From: Timonella sp031979385
Lineage (GTDB): Bacteria; Actinomycetota; Actinomycetes; Actinomycetales; Cellulomonadaceae
Assembly (NCBI GenBank): GCA_031979385.1
Contig: DALZEF010000007.1
Coordinates: 73,860-137,859, forward strand
DNA length: 64,000 nucleotides
Reading direction: 5' to 3'
In this document: in pieces, positions 47,502 through 56,146 of the stretch
How positions within the stretch are numbered: the first letter of the stretch is position 1
Layout of the letters: the number at the start of each line of letters is the position of its first letter
Made by a program: the position numbers and the translations under genes
The notes under the pieces: model-generated
Databases searched by the model: none
Told to the model about the DNA's origin: nothing
Seen by the model: the letters and a program-made list of their open reading frames with translations, nothing else

Positions 47502-48152
47502 CTAAAAGGCAGAACGCCATACGTCACGCCAGTACTGGGCGAGCGAGTCGATATTCTCGTGTGCATTGAGGCCGCTCGGCTGCGGAACAACCCAGAGTCT
47601 AGACTCCTCGCGCCACCCCTCGATAAGGGCTGTGTCCTGCTCCCCCATCTTCGCCTTGGGCAGGCCGAAAGCCGCACGGAAAGCGGTGATGCCCGCGATG
47701 GCGACCACTGCGGGTTCCAGTCCCTCAAGGCGGGCCACCAGCCGCTCACCACCCTCACGCAACTCCGAGCGAGTGAGTTCATCTGCCCGCACAGTCGCCC
47801 TGCCCACCAGGTTCGTGAGACCAATACCACGGCGCAGGAACTGCGCCTCATCCTCAGGCCGCAAACCTCGCGAGGCATCCACCAGATGATCCGTGAGACC
47901 AGCCCGATGCAAGGAAGGCCAGAACCTGTTACCCGGCCGCGCGAAGGGAGCGTTCACCGCTGCCGTCCACAGTCCTGGATTGATACCCACGATCAAGAGC
48001 CGCATGGGCACATCCAACGGGATGATGTCATCTATCGCATCGGGGTTATCGGTTGCGAACCGGGACAGATCATCACGGGTTGGCTTTCGCCCGCCCAACG
48101 GCGAGGGCCTGCGCGGCACACCTTGAATCTTCTGGGTCACGGTCACACTCAC
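47502..48152 (-). CDS. mug: mismatch-specific uracil/thymine DNA glycosylase
   Basis: A 216-residue DNA repair enzyme. The active-site segment GINPGLWTAAVNAPFARPGN (GINPG with the catalytic Asn) and the C-terminal VVPQPSGLNAH loop identify the Mug/TDG branch, which removes U or T from mismatches with G. GTG start at 48152 has no strong ribosome binding site. Its start lies just after the decayed VOC locus. Confidence 0.9.
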   Translation of the reverse strand: MSVTVTQKIQGVPRRPSPLGGRKPTRDDLSRFATDNPDAIDDIIPLDVPMRLLIVGINPGLWTAAVNAPFARPGNRFWPSLHRAGLTDHLVDASRGLRPEDEAQFLRRGIGLTNLVGRATVRADELTRSELREGGERLVARLEGLEPAVVAIAGITAFRAAFGLPKAKMGEQDTALIEGWREESRLWVVPQPSGLNAHENIDSLAQYWRDVWRSAF

Positions 48153-48205
48153 TCAACTGATCGCTTGACGCACCAGTTCTCTGGCGCGTGCTTCGACCTT
48201 ATCGG

Positions 48206-48478
48206 TCATCGGTTGTTCTCCTGAACACAGATGAGATTTCCCGCTGGGTCGCGAAACGCTGCATCACGTACGCCATAGTCCTGAGAGATCGGCTCTTACA
48301 GGATGTCGGCGCCACGCGCCTCCAACTGTGCGAACGTAGCGTCCAAATCCTTGGTTGCGAGGTTGCCACCGAAATATCCGCCCGACATGTGCACCGAACG
48401 GGCCAATGACTCCACATCGAGCGGCTGCGAGAACTCCCGGTCCATACGGACGAAGTGGTCACTATGACTCCATTGCAT
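48206..48478 (-). pseudogene. deletion fusion of an AraC regulator start and a VOC protein end
   Basis: From ATG 48478 the first 36 residues (MQWSHSDHFVRMDREFSQ, then PLDVESLARSVHMSGGYFG) are the beginning of an AraC-type helix-turn-helix regulator; without a frame break it continues as the C-terminal half of a VOC/glyoxalase-like protein (LATKDLDATFAQLEARGADIL). A TAA then interrupts the frame, after which EPISQDYGVRDAAFRDPAGN and a TGA complete the VOC end. AraC and VOC genes are often neighbours, so a deletion between them plus a nonsense mutation explains this. The TGA overlaps the ATG of an 18-codon remnant (to 48153). Confidence 0.8.
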
Positions 48479-48500
48479 GGTGCGGCAAGTTGTCGATCAT

Positions 48501-49493
48501 CTACCGCACAAGGATCTCGGTTTCAAGACGCCGATAACTCGTTTCCATACCGTCAGCCATGCCGGTGGCCAGTACAGCCTCCCGGACCTCACTGTTCGGA
48601 TACGTGATCAGGTAGGACAGTAGAGTGCCGCCCTCGACCGGTGTGAGCGTGAGTTCATTCAGGGTTTCAGGGCTGGACTCTCCGTCTGGGTCCTGCGGCG
48701 AGATCATGCGCTCTGTTGCCACGAGGCGGTGCGGCGCGACGGCATCCCTGACCACGCCGACGAATCCGAACCGTTCTCCTGACTCGTCGTTCTGCCACTC
48801 AGTCCGCAGGGTCTGCCCCAGCTGTTCACCGTACTCACAGACCGGCATACTCCAGCCGTCTGGCCCCAACTGCCACTGGCGGAGCAGGTCCGGTTCGGTG
48901 TGCGCGCGCCATACCTGCTCAGCCGTACCGCGAATGAGGCGTGAGACTCGGACCTGATCCTCACCGATCAATTGCACCTGCGTGCCGTTGCCCGCAGCAA
49001 AGGAGGTGAGATCCTCAAGCACTGCATCGATTTGCCCCATAGCGGCGCTCATGCCCTCGACCATGCCCATCTTCTGGAGCTGTTCGAGTTCTTCAAGGTT
49101 GTTGAAGTACGTGGTAGTGGTCAAGCGCGAGCCGAGTGCTGTCTCGGTGAACTCAAAGGTCATGCGCATGCTGGGCATGTTCTGATTCGGTTCGCCTCCC
49201 TCACCTGCGAATCCGTCACGCACCTCGAACGAATGTGGGGCCTCTACGGCGATCCATTCCCAGTAACCGCCGCTGCGGTCACCTTCAGGGCCGGTCATGT
49301 AGTAGTTGGTGATGCCGCCAACGAAACCGTCGTGCCGGGTGAACGTTGCGGGATAGGTTGGTGGACCCCAGAATCGCTCGATTTCGCGTGGGTCGAGGTA
49401 GGCGTCCCAGAGGCGACGCACGGGCACGGTGAAGTCCGCGATCACCGTGAGTGTGAGCGCGTCTGGGTCCGTGATGACTTCGGTGATAGGCAT
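48501..49493 (-). CDS. tandem SRPBCC (AHSA1-like) domain protein
   Basis: A 330-residue protein with two copies of the SRPBCC/AHSA1 fold: residues about 10-160 (FTVPVRRLWDAYLDPREIERFWGPP) and about 175-325 (GTAEQVWRAHTEPDLLRQWQLGP). The fold binds hydrophobic ligands. Paired with an ArsR-type regulator 21 bp upstream, the common ArsR-SRPBCC arrangement in which the pair responds to an unknown small molecule. Confidence 0.88.
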   Translation of the reverse strand: MPITEVITDPDALTLTVIADFTVPVRRLWDAYLDPREIERFWGPPTYPATFTRHDGFVGGITNYYMTGPEGDRSGGYWEWIAVEAPHSFEVRDGFAGEGGEPNQNMPSMRMTFEFTETALGSRLTTTTYFNNLEELEQLQKMGMVEGMSAAMGQIDAVLEDLTSFAAGNGTQVQLIGEDQVRVSRLIRGTAEQVWRAHTEPDLLRQWQLGPDGWSMPVCEYGEQLGQTLRTEWQNDESGERFGFVGVVRDAVAPHRLVATERMISPQDPDGESSPETLNELTLTPVEGGTLLSYLITYPNSEVREAVLATGMADGMETSYRRLETEILVR

Positions 49494-49514
49494 GATATTG
49501 GCCTTTCGATTGGG

Positions 49515-49868
49515 TTAGCTGTCTCCCGCGAGAAGTGCGTCGAGTCGGTCGATGCGCCCACGCCAGATCTGTTCAAAGTGCCCCAGTAGTTGCTGGGCCT
49601 TTCGGATGGTTTCCGGGTTACCCCGAATGATGCGCTCCCTTCCCCGTGGGATTCGGGCGACGAGGTCGGCGGCTTCCAGCACCACGATGTGCTTTTGAAC
49701 CGCGGTGAAACTCATGTCGTACCTGCGTGCAAGGTCTGAGATTGAGGCTTCTTCCACGAGTGTGCGGCGCACGATGTCGCGTCGCGTGGCATCGGCAAGC
49801 GCCCGGAAGATCCGGTTCACCTGCTCGTCGCTGAGTTCCTCACTTTGTGCAACCATTTGGTTGTACAT
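49515..49868 (-). CDS. ArsR-type winged-helix regulator partnered with SRPBCC gene
   Basis: A 117-residue regulator. FRALADATRRDIVRRTL, SISDLARRYDMSFTAVQKHIVVLE and LVARIPRGRERII form the winged helix. No metal-binding cysteines are present, in keeping with the SRPBCC-linked subgroup. It precedes the SRPBCC gene on one transcript. A second ATG at 49856 is possible; neither has a clear ribosome binding site. Confidence 0.85.
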   Translation of the reverse strand: MYNQMVAQSEELSDEQVNRIFRALADATRRDIVRRTLVEEASISDLARRYDMSFTAVQKHIVVLEAADLVARIPRGRERIIRGNPETIRKAQQLLGHFEQIWRGRIDRLDALLAGDS

Positions 49869-50217
49869 TAGTTCAGCGTGTGGCTCCCGTCAACACGTAG
49901 ATGTCTATTGACGACGAGTTGGCTGGTACGCGCGGATATCGCACGTACCAGCCAACTCGTCGAAAAGGGCTTTGCAGCCCGGGTCGGAAGCCTACGCAAC
50001 ACTCACGCAGAGATCAACGGGTGGAACACGTAACCGATCTGTAGGGTGTTCCAACGTTCCGGCCTTCAAGGAGCGGAGGTAGAGACTGTCCACAATGACC
50101 GTGATCGCCCCAGACGGATCACGAGCCGATATCGTCAATGAGGAACGCGCCTAGTTTCTCCTCCGGCGCTGCCATGACATTCACCGCACGTTGATGAGCC
50201 ACACGCAGTAGACCCGC
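49869..50217. other. intergenic region with terminator and possible decayed coding sequence
   Basis: 349 bp. It contains a strong hairpin (49912-49962). On the minus strand two short frames look coding by codon pattern: one ends at 50119 (…NVMAAPEEKLGAFLIDDIGS), the next ends at 49992. They are out of frame with each other and match no family I can name, so they may be remains of a lost gene. Confidence 0.4.
49912..49962 (-). terminator. strong hairpin, probable phoH terminator
   Basis: A 19-bp perfect stem (CGACGAGTTGGCTGGTACG and complement, 49912-49930 with 49944-49962) around a 13-nt loop, between the phoH stop and the ArsR start. It is about 255 bp after phoH, far for a terminator but in the right orientation. 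Confidence 0.6.
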
Positions 50218-51735
50218 TCAAATGCTGAGCGTCTCCAACATGTCCGTCACAAGAGCCGCCACCGGCGAACGCTCAGACCGTGTCAACGTGACATGCCCAA
50301 AGAGCGGGTGCCCCTTGAGCGCCTCGATCACCGACACCACGCCGTCGTGCCTGCCCACACGGAGGTTATCGCGCTGAGCCACATCATGAGTCAGCACCAC
50401 ACGCGAACCCTGCCCGATACGCGAGAGCACCGTCAGCAGGACATTACGTTCGAGTGACTGAGCCTCATCGACGATCACGAAGGCATCGTGCAGCGAGCGG
50501 CCGCGAATATGCGTCAAGGGAAGCACCTCAAGCAGGTCGCGATCAATCACCTCGTCCACTACGTTCTTGGAAACCACCGCACCGAGCGTGTCATAGACCG
50601 CCTGCGCCCACGGATTCATCTTCTCCGATTCGCTGCCCGGCAAATACCCGAGTTCCTGACCACCAACAGCGTAGAGCGGACGAAAAACCATGATCTTCTT
50701 GTGACGGCCACGCTCCATGACCGCCTCAAGCCCAGCGCACAGCGCTAGGGCCGACTTGCCTGTGCCCGCCCGGCCACCGAGAGAGACAATCCCAACCGAC
50801 TCGTCGAGAAGCAGATCAATCGCGACCCTCTGCTCAGCCGACCTACCCCGCAGCCCAAAGAGCTCCTGATCGCCACGGATCAGTTGCACATGCTTATCCG
50901 CAGTCACCCGCCCCAGCGCGCTACCGCTCGGTGAATGCATGATCACACCCTTATGGCACAGCATCGGCCCCGAGTCCTGGTCGAACTGCCCATCCAACGC
51001 GGTCAGCTCAACGGAATCGTTCTCCCACACCTCCCTGATGATGTGCTCCGGAACCTCAGCGTAGGTGATACCCGTCCAGCCCGTCTCCCGTGAAAGCTCC
51101 GCCTGATACTCCTCAGCCTGCAACCCCACCGCCGATGCCTTGATCCGCATGGGTAGATCCTTGGACACGACCGTGACATCCTTGTCCTCGGCTGCGAGGT
51201 TCGCGGCCACCGCAAGGATTCGAGAATCATTGTCACCCAACCGGAACCCCGCCGGAAGTACCTGCGGGTCGATGTGGTTGAGTTCCACCCGCAGCGTGCC
51301 ACCGATAGAGTTCACGGGCAGGGACTGGTCAAGTCCGCCATGCTCGATTCTGATCTGATCAAGGAGCCGCAGAGCGGAGCGCGCAAAATAGCCGAGTTCC
51401 GGGTGATGACGTTTCGCCTCAAGTTCCGTGATCACCACAATCGGCAACACCACATCGTGTTCAGCAAACTTCAGCAGAGCTCTCGGATCAGACAGCAGAA
51501 CCGAAGTGTCCAAAACGAAAGTCCGCGTACCAAGCGAGTTCTCTACACTCGTGGTCGCGGACTTCTTTGTTTTCACTGCTGAGTTCTGCGCGTTCTTCCG
51601 GGCGGCTCTTCTGGGACTTTCTGCTGATGTCTCATCCGCGGTGGTGGAACTTCGCTTACTTGGCGAAGCGCCTTCCACCGAAGACTGTGCTGCCACCTGC
51701 GATGCCTGCTGAGTACGCGTTGCCATGCTGGCCAT
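50218..51735 (-). CDS. PIN-PhoH family ATPase (PhoH2-like)
   Basis: A 505-residue protein with a basic N-terminal tail, a PIN RNase domain (FVLDTSVLLSDP, the conserved Asp, to DNDSRILAVA) and a PhoH ATPase domain (Walker A GGRAGTGKSALA, Walker B FVIVDEAQSL). PIN-PhoH proteins unwind and cut RNA in an ATP-dependent way; in some actinobacteria they pair with a small antitoxin-like protein, not seen here. ATG 51735 follows AGGGG by 7 bp. It is the last conserved gene before the ychF-linked cassette array. Confidence 0.9.
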   Translation of the reverse strand: MASMATRTQQASQVAAQSSVEGASPSKRSSTTADETSAESPRRAARKNAQNSAVKTKKSATTSVENSLGTRTFVLDTSVLLSDPRALLKFAEHDVVLPIVVITELEAKRHHPELGYFARSALRLLDQIRIEHGGLDQSLPVNSIGGTLRVELNHIDPQVLPAGFRLGDNDSRILAVAANLAAEDKDVTVVSKDLPMRIKASAVGLQAEEYQAELSRETGWTGITYAEVPEHIIREVWENDSVELTALDGQFDQDSGPMLCHKGVIMHSPSGSALGRVTADKHVQLIRGDQELFGLRGRSAEQRVAIDLLLDESVGIVSLGGRAGTGKSALALCAGLEAVMERGRHKKIMVFRPLYAVGGQELGYLPGSESEKMNPWAQAVYDTLGAVVSKNVVDEVIDRDLLEVLPLTHIRGRSLHDAFVIVDEAQSLERNVLLTVLSRIGQGSRVVLTHDVAQRDNLRVGRHDGVVSVIEALKGHPLFGHVTLTRSERSPVAALVTDMLETLSI

Positions 51736-51842
51736 CTTGCTTCCCCTCGATCGGTTAGAAACAGGGATTCGGGATAAGCCCGAGCCTCCCCATAACCGAG
51801 AGTAAGCACATTGAGGTGATGTGAGTCACTACGAAACGCCCC

Positions 51843-52025
51843 GTGTCGCATTGTTCACTCACTTGTAACCCGGAGCCGAGAAAAGGCAGATCATATCTTC
51901 GGCTCGGCAGCGCTCTCACCAACCCTGCACTGACTCGTCATTACGAGGGCGTTGGGTTCACCCGCACAGGCCAAAAGCAGATCGGCAGTCTCTTTGAGGT
52001 GATCCTGTGGGAACGGGCCGCGTGA
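51843..52025 (+). pseudogene. C-terminal remnant of a GNAT acetyltransferase
   Basis: The frame from about 51890 encodes LRLGSALTNPALTRHYEGVGF followed by VILWERAA and a stop, which is the last strand-helix part (the NPAL..HYE.VGF motif) of a GNAT acetyltransferase. The acetyl-CoA-binding R-x-x-G-x-G/A segment and the rest of the gene are absent. It lies at the outer edge of the ychF cassette array. Confidence 0.65.
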
Positions 52026-52064
52026 GTCCCCTACTCTGTTTTCACCTGTCGGCTACTGATGCGA

Positions 52065-52098
52065 AACGGCCCGCACCTCAACTGAAGTGCGGGCCGTT
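52065..52098. terminator. hairpin at the outer edge of the cassette array
   Basis: A 12-bp perfect stem (AACGGCCCGCAC and complement) with a 10-nt loop, followed by the dyad GTTATCACTGATAAC (52097-52111). Likely a terminator. Confidence 0.65.
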
Positions 52099-52116
52099 AT
52101 CACTGATAACGAAAAC

Positions 52117-52168
52117 CTAGACGTTAAACCGGAACTCCACCACGTTCCCGCACATACCAACCTCTAGT
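52117..52168 (-). repeat. ychF 3'-end-like attachment site R1
   Basis: Read on the minus strand it encodes CGNVVEFRFNV and a TAG stop, i.e. the last residues of YchF, without the rest of the gene. The core GTGGTGGAGTTCCGGTTT is shared with the true ychF end at 18-nt scale, and the upstream arm (TATGTGCGGGAAC) matches sites R4 and R5. The arms CTAGAGGTT and AACGTCTAG are inverted repeats. This is the outermost site, farthest from ychF. Confidence 0.85.
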
Positions 52169-52242
52169 ACTCACTGCAGGGCGAAGTCCGGAGCCGGAGA
52201 CGCGTCAGCTCATCAGTACTCTCGGCCATCGATTGTGCAATA

Positions 52243-52262
52243 ATCTGCGTATGCATGCAGAT
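52243..52262. promoter_or_regulatory. possible ArsR operator
   Basis: ATCTGC and GCAGAT flank an 8-bp centre, overlapping the start of the ArsR gene and just after a -10-like CAATAAT. ArsR repressors usually bind such dyads to control their own operon. Confidence 0.5.
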
Positions 52263-52622
52263 ACGGACGGTTCCCTGTCGACGGAGAGCGAGTATGTCGA
52301 GCTCGCGGTCGAGGTGTTCTCGATGCTCTCGGATGCGACCCGGATCCGGATCATCCTCGCCCTGCGCGATCAGGAGCTGTCGGTGAACCATCTCGCAGAG
52401 ATCGTCGATAAGTCCGCCCCGGCCGTCTCCCAGCATCTGGCGAAGCTGCGCCTGGCGCGGATCGTTTCGACCCGGCAGGAGGGCACGAAGGTGTTCTACC
52501 GACTGGCGAACGAGCATGCCCGTCAGTTGGTCGCGGACGCGATCTTCCAGGCTCAGCACACGTTGAGCAACGACCCGGCCCACCACCGCGGCGATCACCG
52601 GACCCCCGAGGATGTCCACTAA
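52251..52622 (+). CDS. ArsR/SmtB family regulator (cassette 1)
   Basis: A 123-residue winged-helix repressor: VFSMLSDATRIRIILALRD, then LSVNHLAEIVDKSAPAVSQHL and a beta wing (VSTRQEGTKVFYRL). The C-terminal His-rich tail (HTLSNDPAHHRGDH) and Asp/His in the dimerisation helix suggest a metal sensor of the CzrA/NmtR kind. A dyad ATCTGC-N8-GCAGAT (52243-52262) overlaps the start; with TAAT-type sequence only a few bases upstream the mRNA may be leaderless. It overlaps the MFS gene (TAATG). Confidence 0.85.
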   Translation: MHADTDGSLSTESEYVELAVEVFSMLSDATRIRIILALRDQELSVNHLAEIVDKSAPAVSQHLAKLRLARIVSTRQEGTKVFYRLANEHARQLVADAIFQAQHTLSNDPAHHRGDHRTPEDVH

Positions 52623-53875
52623 TGCTGCGCGTCTTCCGCAACCCTACCTACGCGAAACTGTTCTCCGCCCAGGTGATCGCCCTGCTCGGCACCGGCCTGC
52701 TCACCGTCGCCCTGGGACTGCTCGCTTTCGACATCGCCGGCGACGCGGCTGGGTCGGTGCTCGGCACGGCGCTTACCATCAAGATGGTCGCATATGTCGG
52801 CGTCGCCCCGCTGATCGCCGCGGTCGTCGACCGACTGCCGAAGAAGGCGGTCTTGGTCACCGCGGATCTGATCCGCCTGGCGATTGCGGTGATGCTGCCG
52901 TTCGCCACCGAGGCCTGGCAGATCTACGTGCTCGTGTTCGTGCTGCAGTCCGCGTCGGCGACGTTCACCCCCGCATTCCAGTCCCTGATCCCCTCGGTCC
53001 TCCCGGAGCCGGAGGACTACACTCGGGCGCTGTCGCTGTCGCGCCTCGCCTATGACCTCGAGGCGCTACTGAGCCCGACGATCGCCGCGGCTCTGCTGAC
53101 TCTGATCAGCTACAACAACCTGTTCGTCGGCACCGCGGTCGGCTTCGCCTGCTCGGCCATTCTGGTGCTGCTCTCCCGGCTGCCTGCCCGCACTGATGAC
53201 GGGCCCGTGCTGCCGTTCTGGCAGCGACTCCCGTTAGGTGCGAAGGTGTTCGCCCGGACGCCGACGTTGCGGTTCCTAATGCTCACGAACATCGTCGTCG
53301 CGGCCGGCACCGCGATCGTTCTGGTGAACTCCGTCGTCTACGCCCGCGGCGTGTTCGGGCTCGGCGATCAGTCCCTCGCTCTCGCGTTGGCCTGCTACGG
53401 CATGGGCTCGCTCGTCGTCGCGCTGAACATCCCCTGGCTGGTTGACAAGCTCGGCGTGGTCCGCACCATGATCACCGGCGCGGTCGTCATCACCGCCGGG
53501 CTGGCCGTCGCCGTCATAGTTACCGCAGTCGCGACGAGCACTGGGGCGGGATGGTACGTGCTGCTGGGCACCTGGGTGCTACTGGGCATCGGCACCTCGC
53601 TCGTCAACACGCCATCGTCGAGGCTACTGGCCGACGCGTCGACGACGGCGAACCGGAATCTCGTCTACACGGCCCAGTTCGCTCTCTCCCACGCTTGCTT
53701 CCTGGTCACCTACCCAATCGCGGGGTGGCTGGGTGCAGCGAATCTGACCGGCGCGGCTATCGCGCTTCTGATCCTGGCGGCGGTCGTCGGGGCTATCGCC
53801 GTGGCGTTTGCCCGCTCCCGACTCCTGCGGGCAGACACAGACATGCCCACGGTGACGAGTGAGCTCGGCCGCTGA
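52622..53875 (+). CDS. MFS transporter (cassette 1)
   Basis: A 417-residue permease with twelve hydrophobic segments and the MFS loop signature in the form VVDRLPKKAVLVTADLIRL. Beginning right at the end of the ArsR gene (TAATG), it is the likely exporter controlled by that sensor; metal or drug export is inferred from the pairing. Its codon use looks GC-richer than the ychF and phoH genes around the array, in line with transfer from another actinobacterium. Confidence 0.88.
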   Translation: MLRVFRNPTYAKLFSAQVIALLGTGLLTVALGLLAFDIAGDAAGSVLGTALTIKMVAYVGVAPLIAAVVDRLPKKAVLVTADLIRLAIAVMLPFATEAWQIYVLVFVLQSASATFTPAFQSLIPSVLPEPEDYTRALSLSRLAYDLEALLSPTIAAALLTLISYNNLFVGTAVGFACSAILVLLSRLPARTDDGPVLPFWQRLPLGAKVFARTPTLRFLMLTNIVVAAGTAIVLVNSVVYARGVFGLGDQSLALALACYGMGSLVVALNIPWLVDKLGVVRTMITGAVVITAGLAVAVIVTAVATSTGAGWYVLLGTWVLLGIGTSLVNTPSSRLLADASTTANRNLVYTAQFALSHACFLVTYPIAGWLGAANLTGAAIALLILAAVVGAIAVAFARSRLLRADTDMPTVTSELGR

Positions 53876-53943
53876 GCGGAAGCATTTCAGGCGGCCGCTA
53901 ATGAACGCCGGATCGCGATCGTCCAATCGAGTGGCGACCTCAG

Positions 53944-53999
53944 CGGTTTAGTTCGAGAAGCGGAACTCCACCACGTCGCCGCAGCTAACAACCTCAGCG
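53944..53999 (-). repeat. ychF 3'-end-like attachment site R2
   Basis: Minus strand encodes CGDVVEFRFSN and a TAA stop, a YchF C-terminus different from the resident one (…FRFNV). The core GTGGTGGAGTTCCGCTT aligns with R1. Flanking arms GGTTGTTAG and CTAAACC are near-inverted. The stop codon of the interrupted hydrolase gene (53994-53996) lies at its edge. Confidence 0.82.
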
Positions 54000-54040
54000 G
54001 ACACTGGTCCGCGAGTCGCTGGCCTGATCGCGAGATAACC

Positions 54041-54154
54041 AGGTCTTCCGGATGGGGAGTGTGAGAACTTCCATCCCCAGGGAGACCTCGACCCCTATCC
54101 GTCCAGCGACGCGCTCAGGCGACCACACCCTCGTTCGCGAAGAGCCGGATAACC
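54041..54154 (-). mobile_element. 114-bp direct repeat, copy A (end of an ISL3-type element)
   Basis: Identical over 114 bp to 56151-56264. On the minus strand it starts GGTTATCCGGCTCTTCGCGA, where GGCTCTTC is like the terminal repeats of ISL3-family insertion sequences. Copy A is flanked on both sides by GGTTATC (54148-54154 and 54034-54040), as expected of a target-site duplication. Only the IS end is present here; no transposase follows. Confidence 0.8.
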
Positions 54155-54188
54155 GAAGGAGGTCGGCGCGGTTACGCCGGACCTCCGC

Positions 54189-55766
54189 TCAGTTCGCGTC
54201 GGAGAGCACCGGTATGTCAGTGAGCCGGAATGCGTTGATCCCGGACCCGGGCCCAGCCTGGATGGTCACTGTCTCAACATCGCCCAATTTGGGATAGATG
54301 ATGCTGTAGATGCGGGTTTGTCCCGAGTCGATCCTGCCCATGGTGTGCAGGTCTGTTGCGGGCAACCAGATCGCGGTGCCTGTCTTGTCGTCACCGTAGT
54401 AGTAGTCCATTGGTGCAATACGCGTCGTGCCCATCAGAATGGTGACCCCTGATGCTGACCGGTGGGCAGACCGGGTCTCTGAACCCCGATAGGACCAGAG
54501 ACCAGCGAGGGAACCCAGACCGAACGACGAGTCGATCTCGTCGTCTACCGCAGTGACCTCGAGGTCCACGATCACGTGTCCATCGACCATTCGAGCTTGT
54601 GGCGCGCGGTATTCGAAGATGCGGGAGGAGTCGATCCGCACTCCTTTTTCCCCTGTTGCAGTGAGCCCTTCCTCCAACTCAGGGATGTCGCCGTCGGTCT
54701 CAACCTCGGTCACTGTGGTGATCTCCGACGTGAGGGTCAGGGTGACCCGTCGATTGAGCGTGCGGTTCTCGTCTGAGTCGTTCGGGACAATAGGTTCACC
54801 TTTGCCCTTGCCCGCGGTTTCGATTGGGAACTGTGCCTTGTCAATGTGTTTGGCGAGTTCTTCGGCAACGGCTTTCGCGCGCCGTTCGGAGAGTTTCTGG
54901 TTGTAGTCTGCGCTTGCGACGTCGTCGGTGTGACCGACGATCTCGATAGTTCCCGGCTCACGTGACTTCAGGTGTTTCGCGGCGCCCTTCACGGCGTCAA
55001 CGGCATCCTTAGTCAGAGTGTCAGCGTCTACGTCGAACAGGACGTCCGATCCGAGGGTGACCTCAACTTTCTCGGTTGAGCTCAGCGTTTCCACGGCGCC
55101 GGCCAATTCGCTCGTGAATGATTCGAGCGGGAGGACCGGGGCCTGGACGACGGTCGTGATGTCGAAGGGCCGGTAGCGTTCCTCGGCGGGAATCGGTTCA
55201 GGGATGTCCCCGTCGATGATGGGAACAGAGTCGATGTAGGCGCCGCCCGGGAGGAAGAGCCCAAGCGAGTCGATTCCAGCATCGGGCGCGGCGAAAGCGA
55301 GTTGAATGCGTGGTTCTGGCCCATCCCCGGCACGGCCGTCGGCATACGTCGCAACTGCCTCGTCGTCGCTGTTCATCGCGACTGTGAACACTTGGTCGTT
55401 CGTGAGGTCGAGCAGGCGTAGCGCGGAGTAGGCAGGAATGCCGGTGAGTTCTCCGGTCAGCAGCGTGGTCGAGATGAAGCCGTCCGCGGGTAAGCCGTGG
55501 AAGTCGAGTGTCGCGACGACGAGGTCGTCTGCTCGAACCAGTGGTCGAACGGTGACTTCGACGTCGGCTCCAGCCAAGGGCACCGTGCGGGTCGCGACCG
55601 CGTCTTCGGGTGTGAGCGCCGCCTCGACTTCACTTGGGCTGTTGGTTGCGTTGATCGGACCAGGATCTGGCGAAGCGGTTCCAGAACAAGCTGTGAGCGT
55701 GAACGCAAGAGAGGCCGAAATGGCCAGGACAAGAACGGAACCCGTGTGGGTCTTGGCGCGGAGCAT
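54189..55766 (-). CDS. OmpA-family lipoprotein
   Basis: A 525-residue protein. The signal peptide ends in the lipobox LTAC, so it is a lipoprotein. Residues about 225-350 form an OmpA/MotB peptidoglycan-binding domain (VLFDVDADTLT, then VGHTDDVASADYNQKLSERRA and GKGEPIVPNDSDENRTLNRR, the conserved NRRV helix). The domains before and after are unrecognised. It probably ties the membrane to peptidoglycan. It lies between the two 114-bp repeats and inside a gene-cassette, so it arrived with the IS-derived segment. Confidence 0.85.
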   Translation of the reverse strand: MLRAKTHTGSVLVLAISASLAFTLTACSGTASPDPGPINATNSPSEVEAALTPEDAVATRTVPLAGADVEVTVRPLVRADDLVVATLDFHGLPADGFISTTLLTGELTGIPAYSALRLLDLTNDQVFTVAMNSDDEAVATYADGRAGDGPEPRIQLAFAAPDAGIDSLGLFLPGGAYIDSVPIIDGDIPEPIPAEERYRPFDITTVVQAPVLPLESFTSELAGAVETLSSTEKVEVTLGSDVLFDVDADTLTKDAVDAVKGAAKHLKSREPGTIEIVGHTDDVASADYNQKLSERRAKAVAEELAKHIDKAQFPIETAGKGKGEPIVPNDSDENRTLNRRVTLTLTSEITTVTEVETDGDIPELEEGLTATGEKGVRIDSSRIFEYRAPQARMVDGHVIVDLEVTAVDDEIDSSFGLGSLAGLWSYRGSETRSAHRSASGVTILMGTTRIAPMDYYYGDDKTGTAIWLPATDLHTMGRIDSGQTRIYSIIYPKLGDVETVTIQAGPGSGINAFRLTDIPVLSDAN

Positions 55767-55873
55767 GAGTCAAAGGTAGTTGCGATCGGCTGAGACTTCC
55801 ACTCGGGGAACCTATGGATAGCACCAAAACCTGACGCGATCTATGAAAACAGCGCCGCCGCTGCACGGGGCCG

Positions 55874-56146
55874 TCACTGCGGTGCCCTTCGACGGGCTTC
55901 GTCAGGAGTTTCGCCGAGAACAGCCTTGTATTGGCGTCCGAACGGTTCGTGCGCGAGTCGGCGCGCCACAGTGTCGCGTACCACGCCCTCGCACCCGCAG
56001 TTCCGACACCACCGGTCCGGCTCAACGACTCAGCACTCGATGACAGCGCGATCCGGCGACAGATGTTGCCCGACAGCGTGAAGTCCGAGCTCATCGAGCC
56101 GGCAGAACGTGGTCAGATCGGGCGTGACGAAAGTAGGCTGGGGCAT
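55874..56146 (-). pseudogene. ISL3-family transposase remnant
   Basis: From ATG 56146 the frame encodes PDLTTFCRLDELGL, a TGA, then VEPDRWCRNCGCEGVVRD and TVARRLAHEPFG, which is the zinc-binding N-terminus of ISL3 transposases (C-x2-C, RLAHEPFG). It then jumps to an unrelated tail (QYKAVLGETPDEARRR) and a TGA; the catalytic DDE domain is absent. The 114-bp repeat copy B sits directly upstream as the IS end and leader, so the element is dead but its end is preserved. Confidence 0.75.

Noticed and set aside
49992..50200. A real small gene downstream of phoH
   Set aside because: Two coding-like stretches are out of frame with each other and match no known family; kept only as a note in the intergenic entry.
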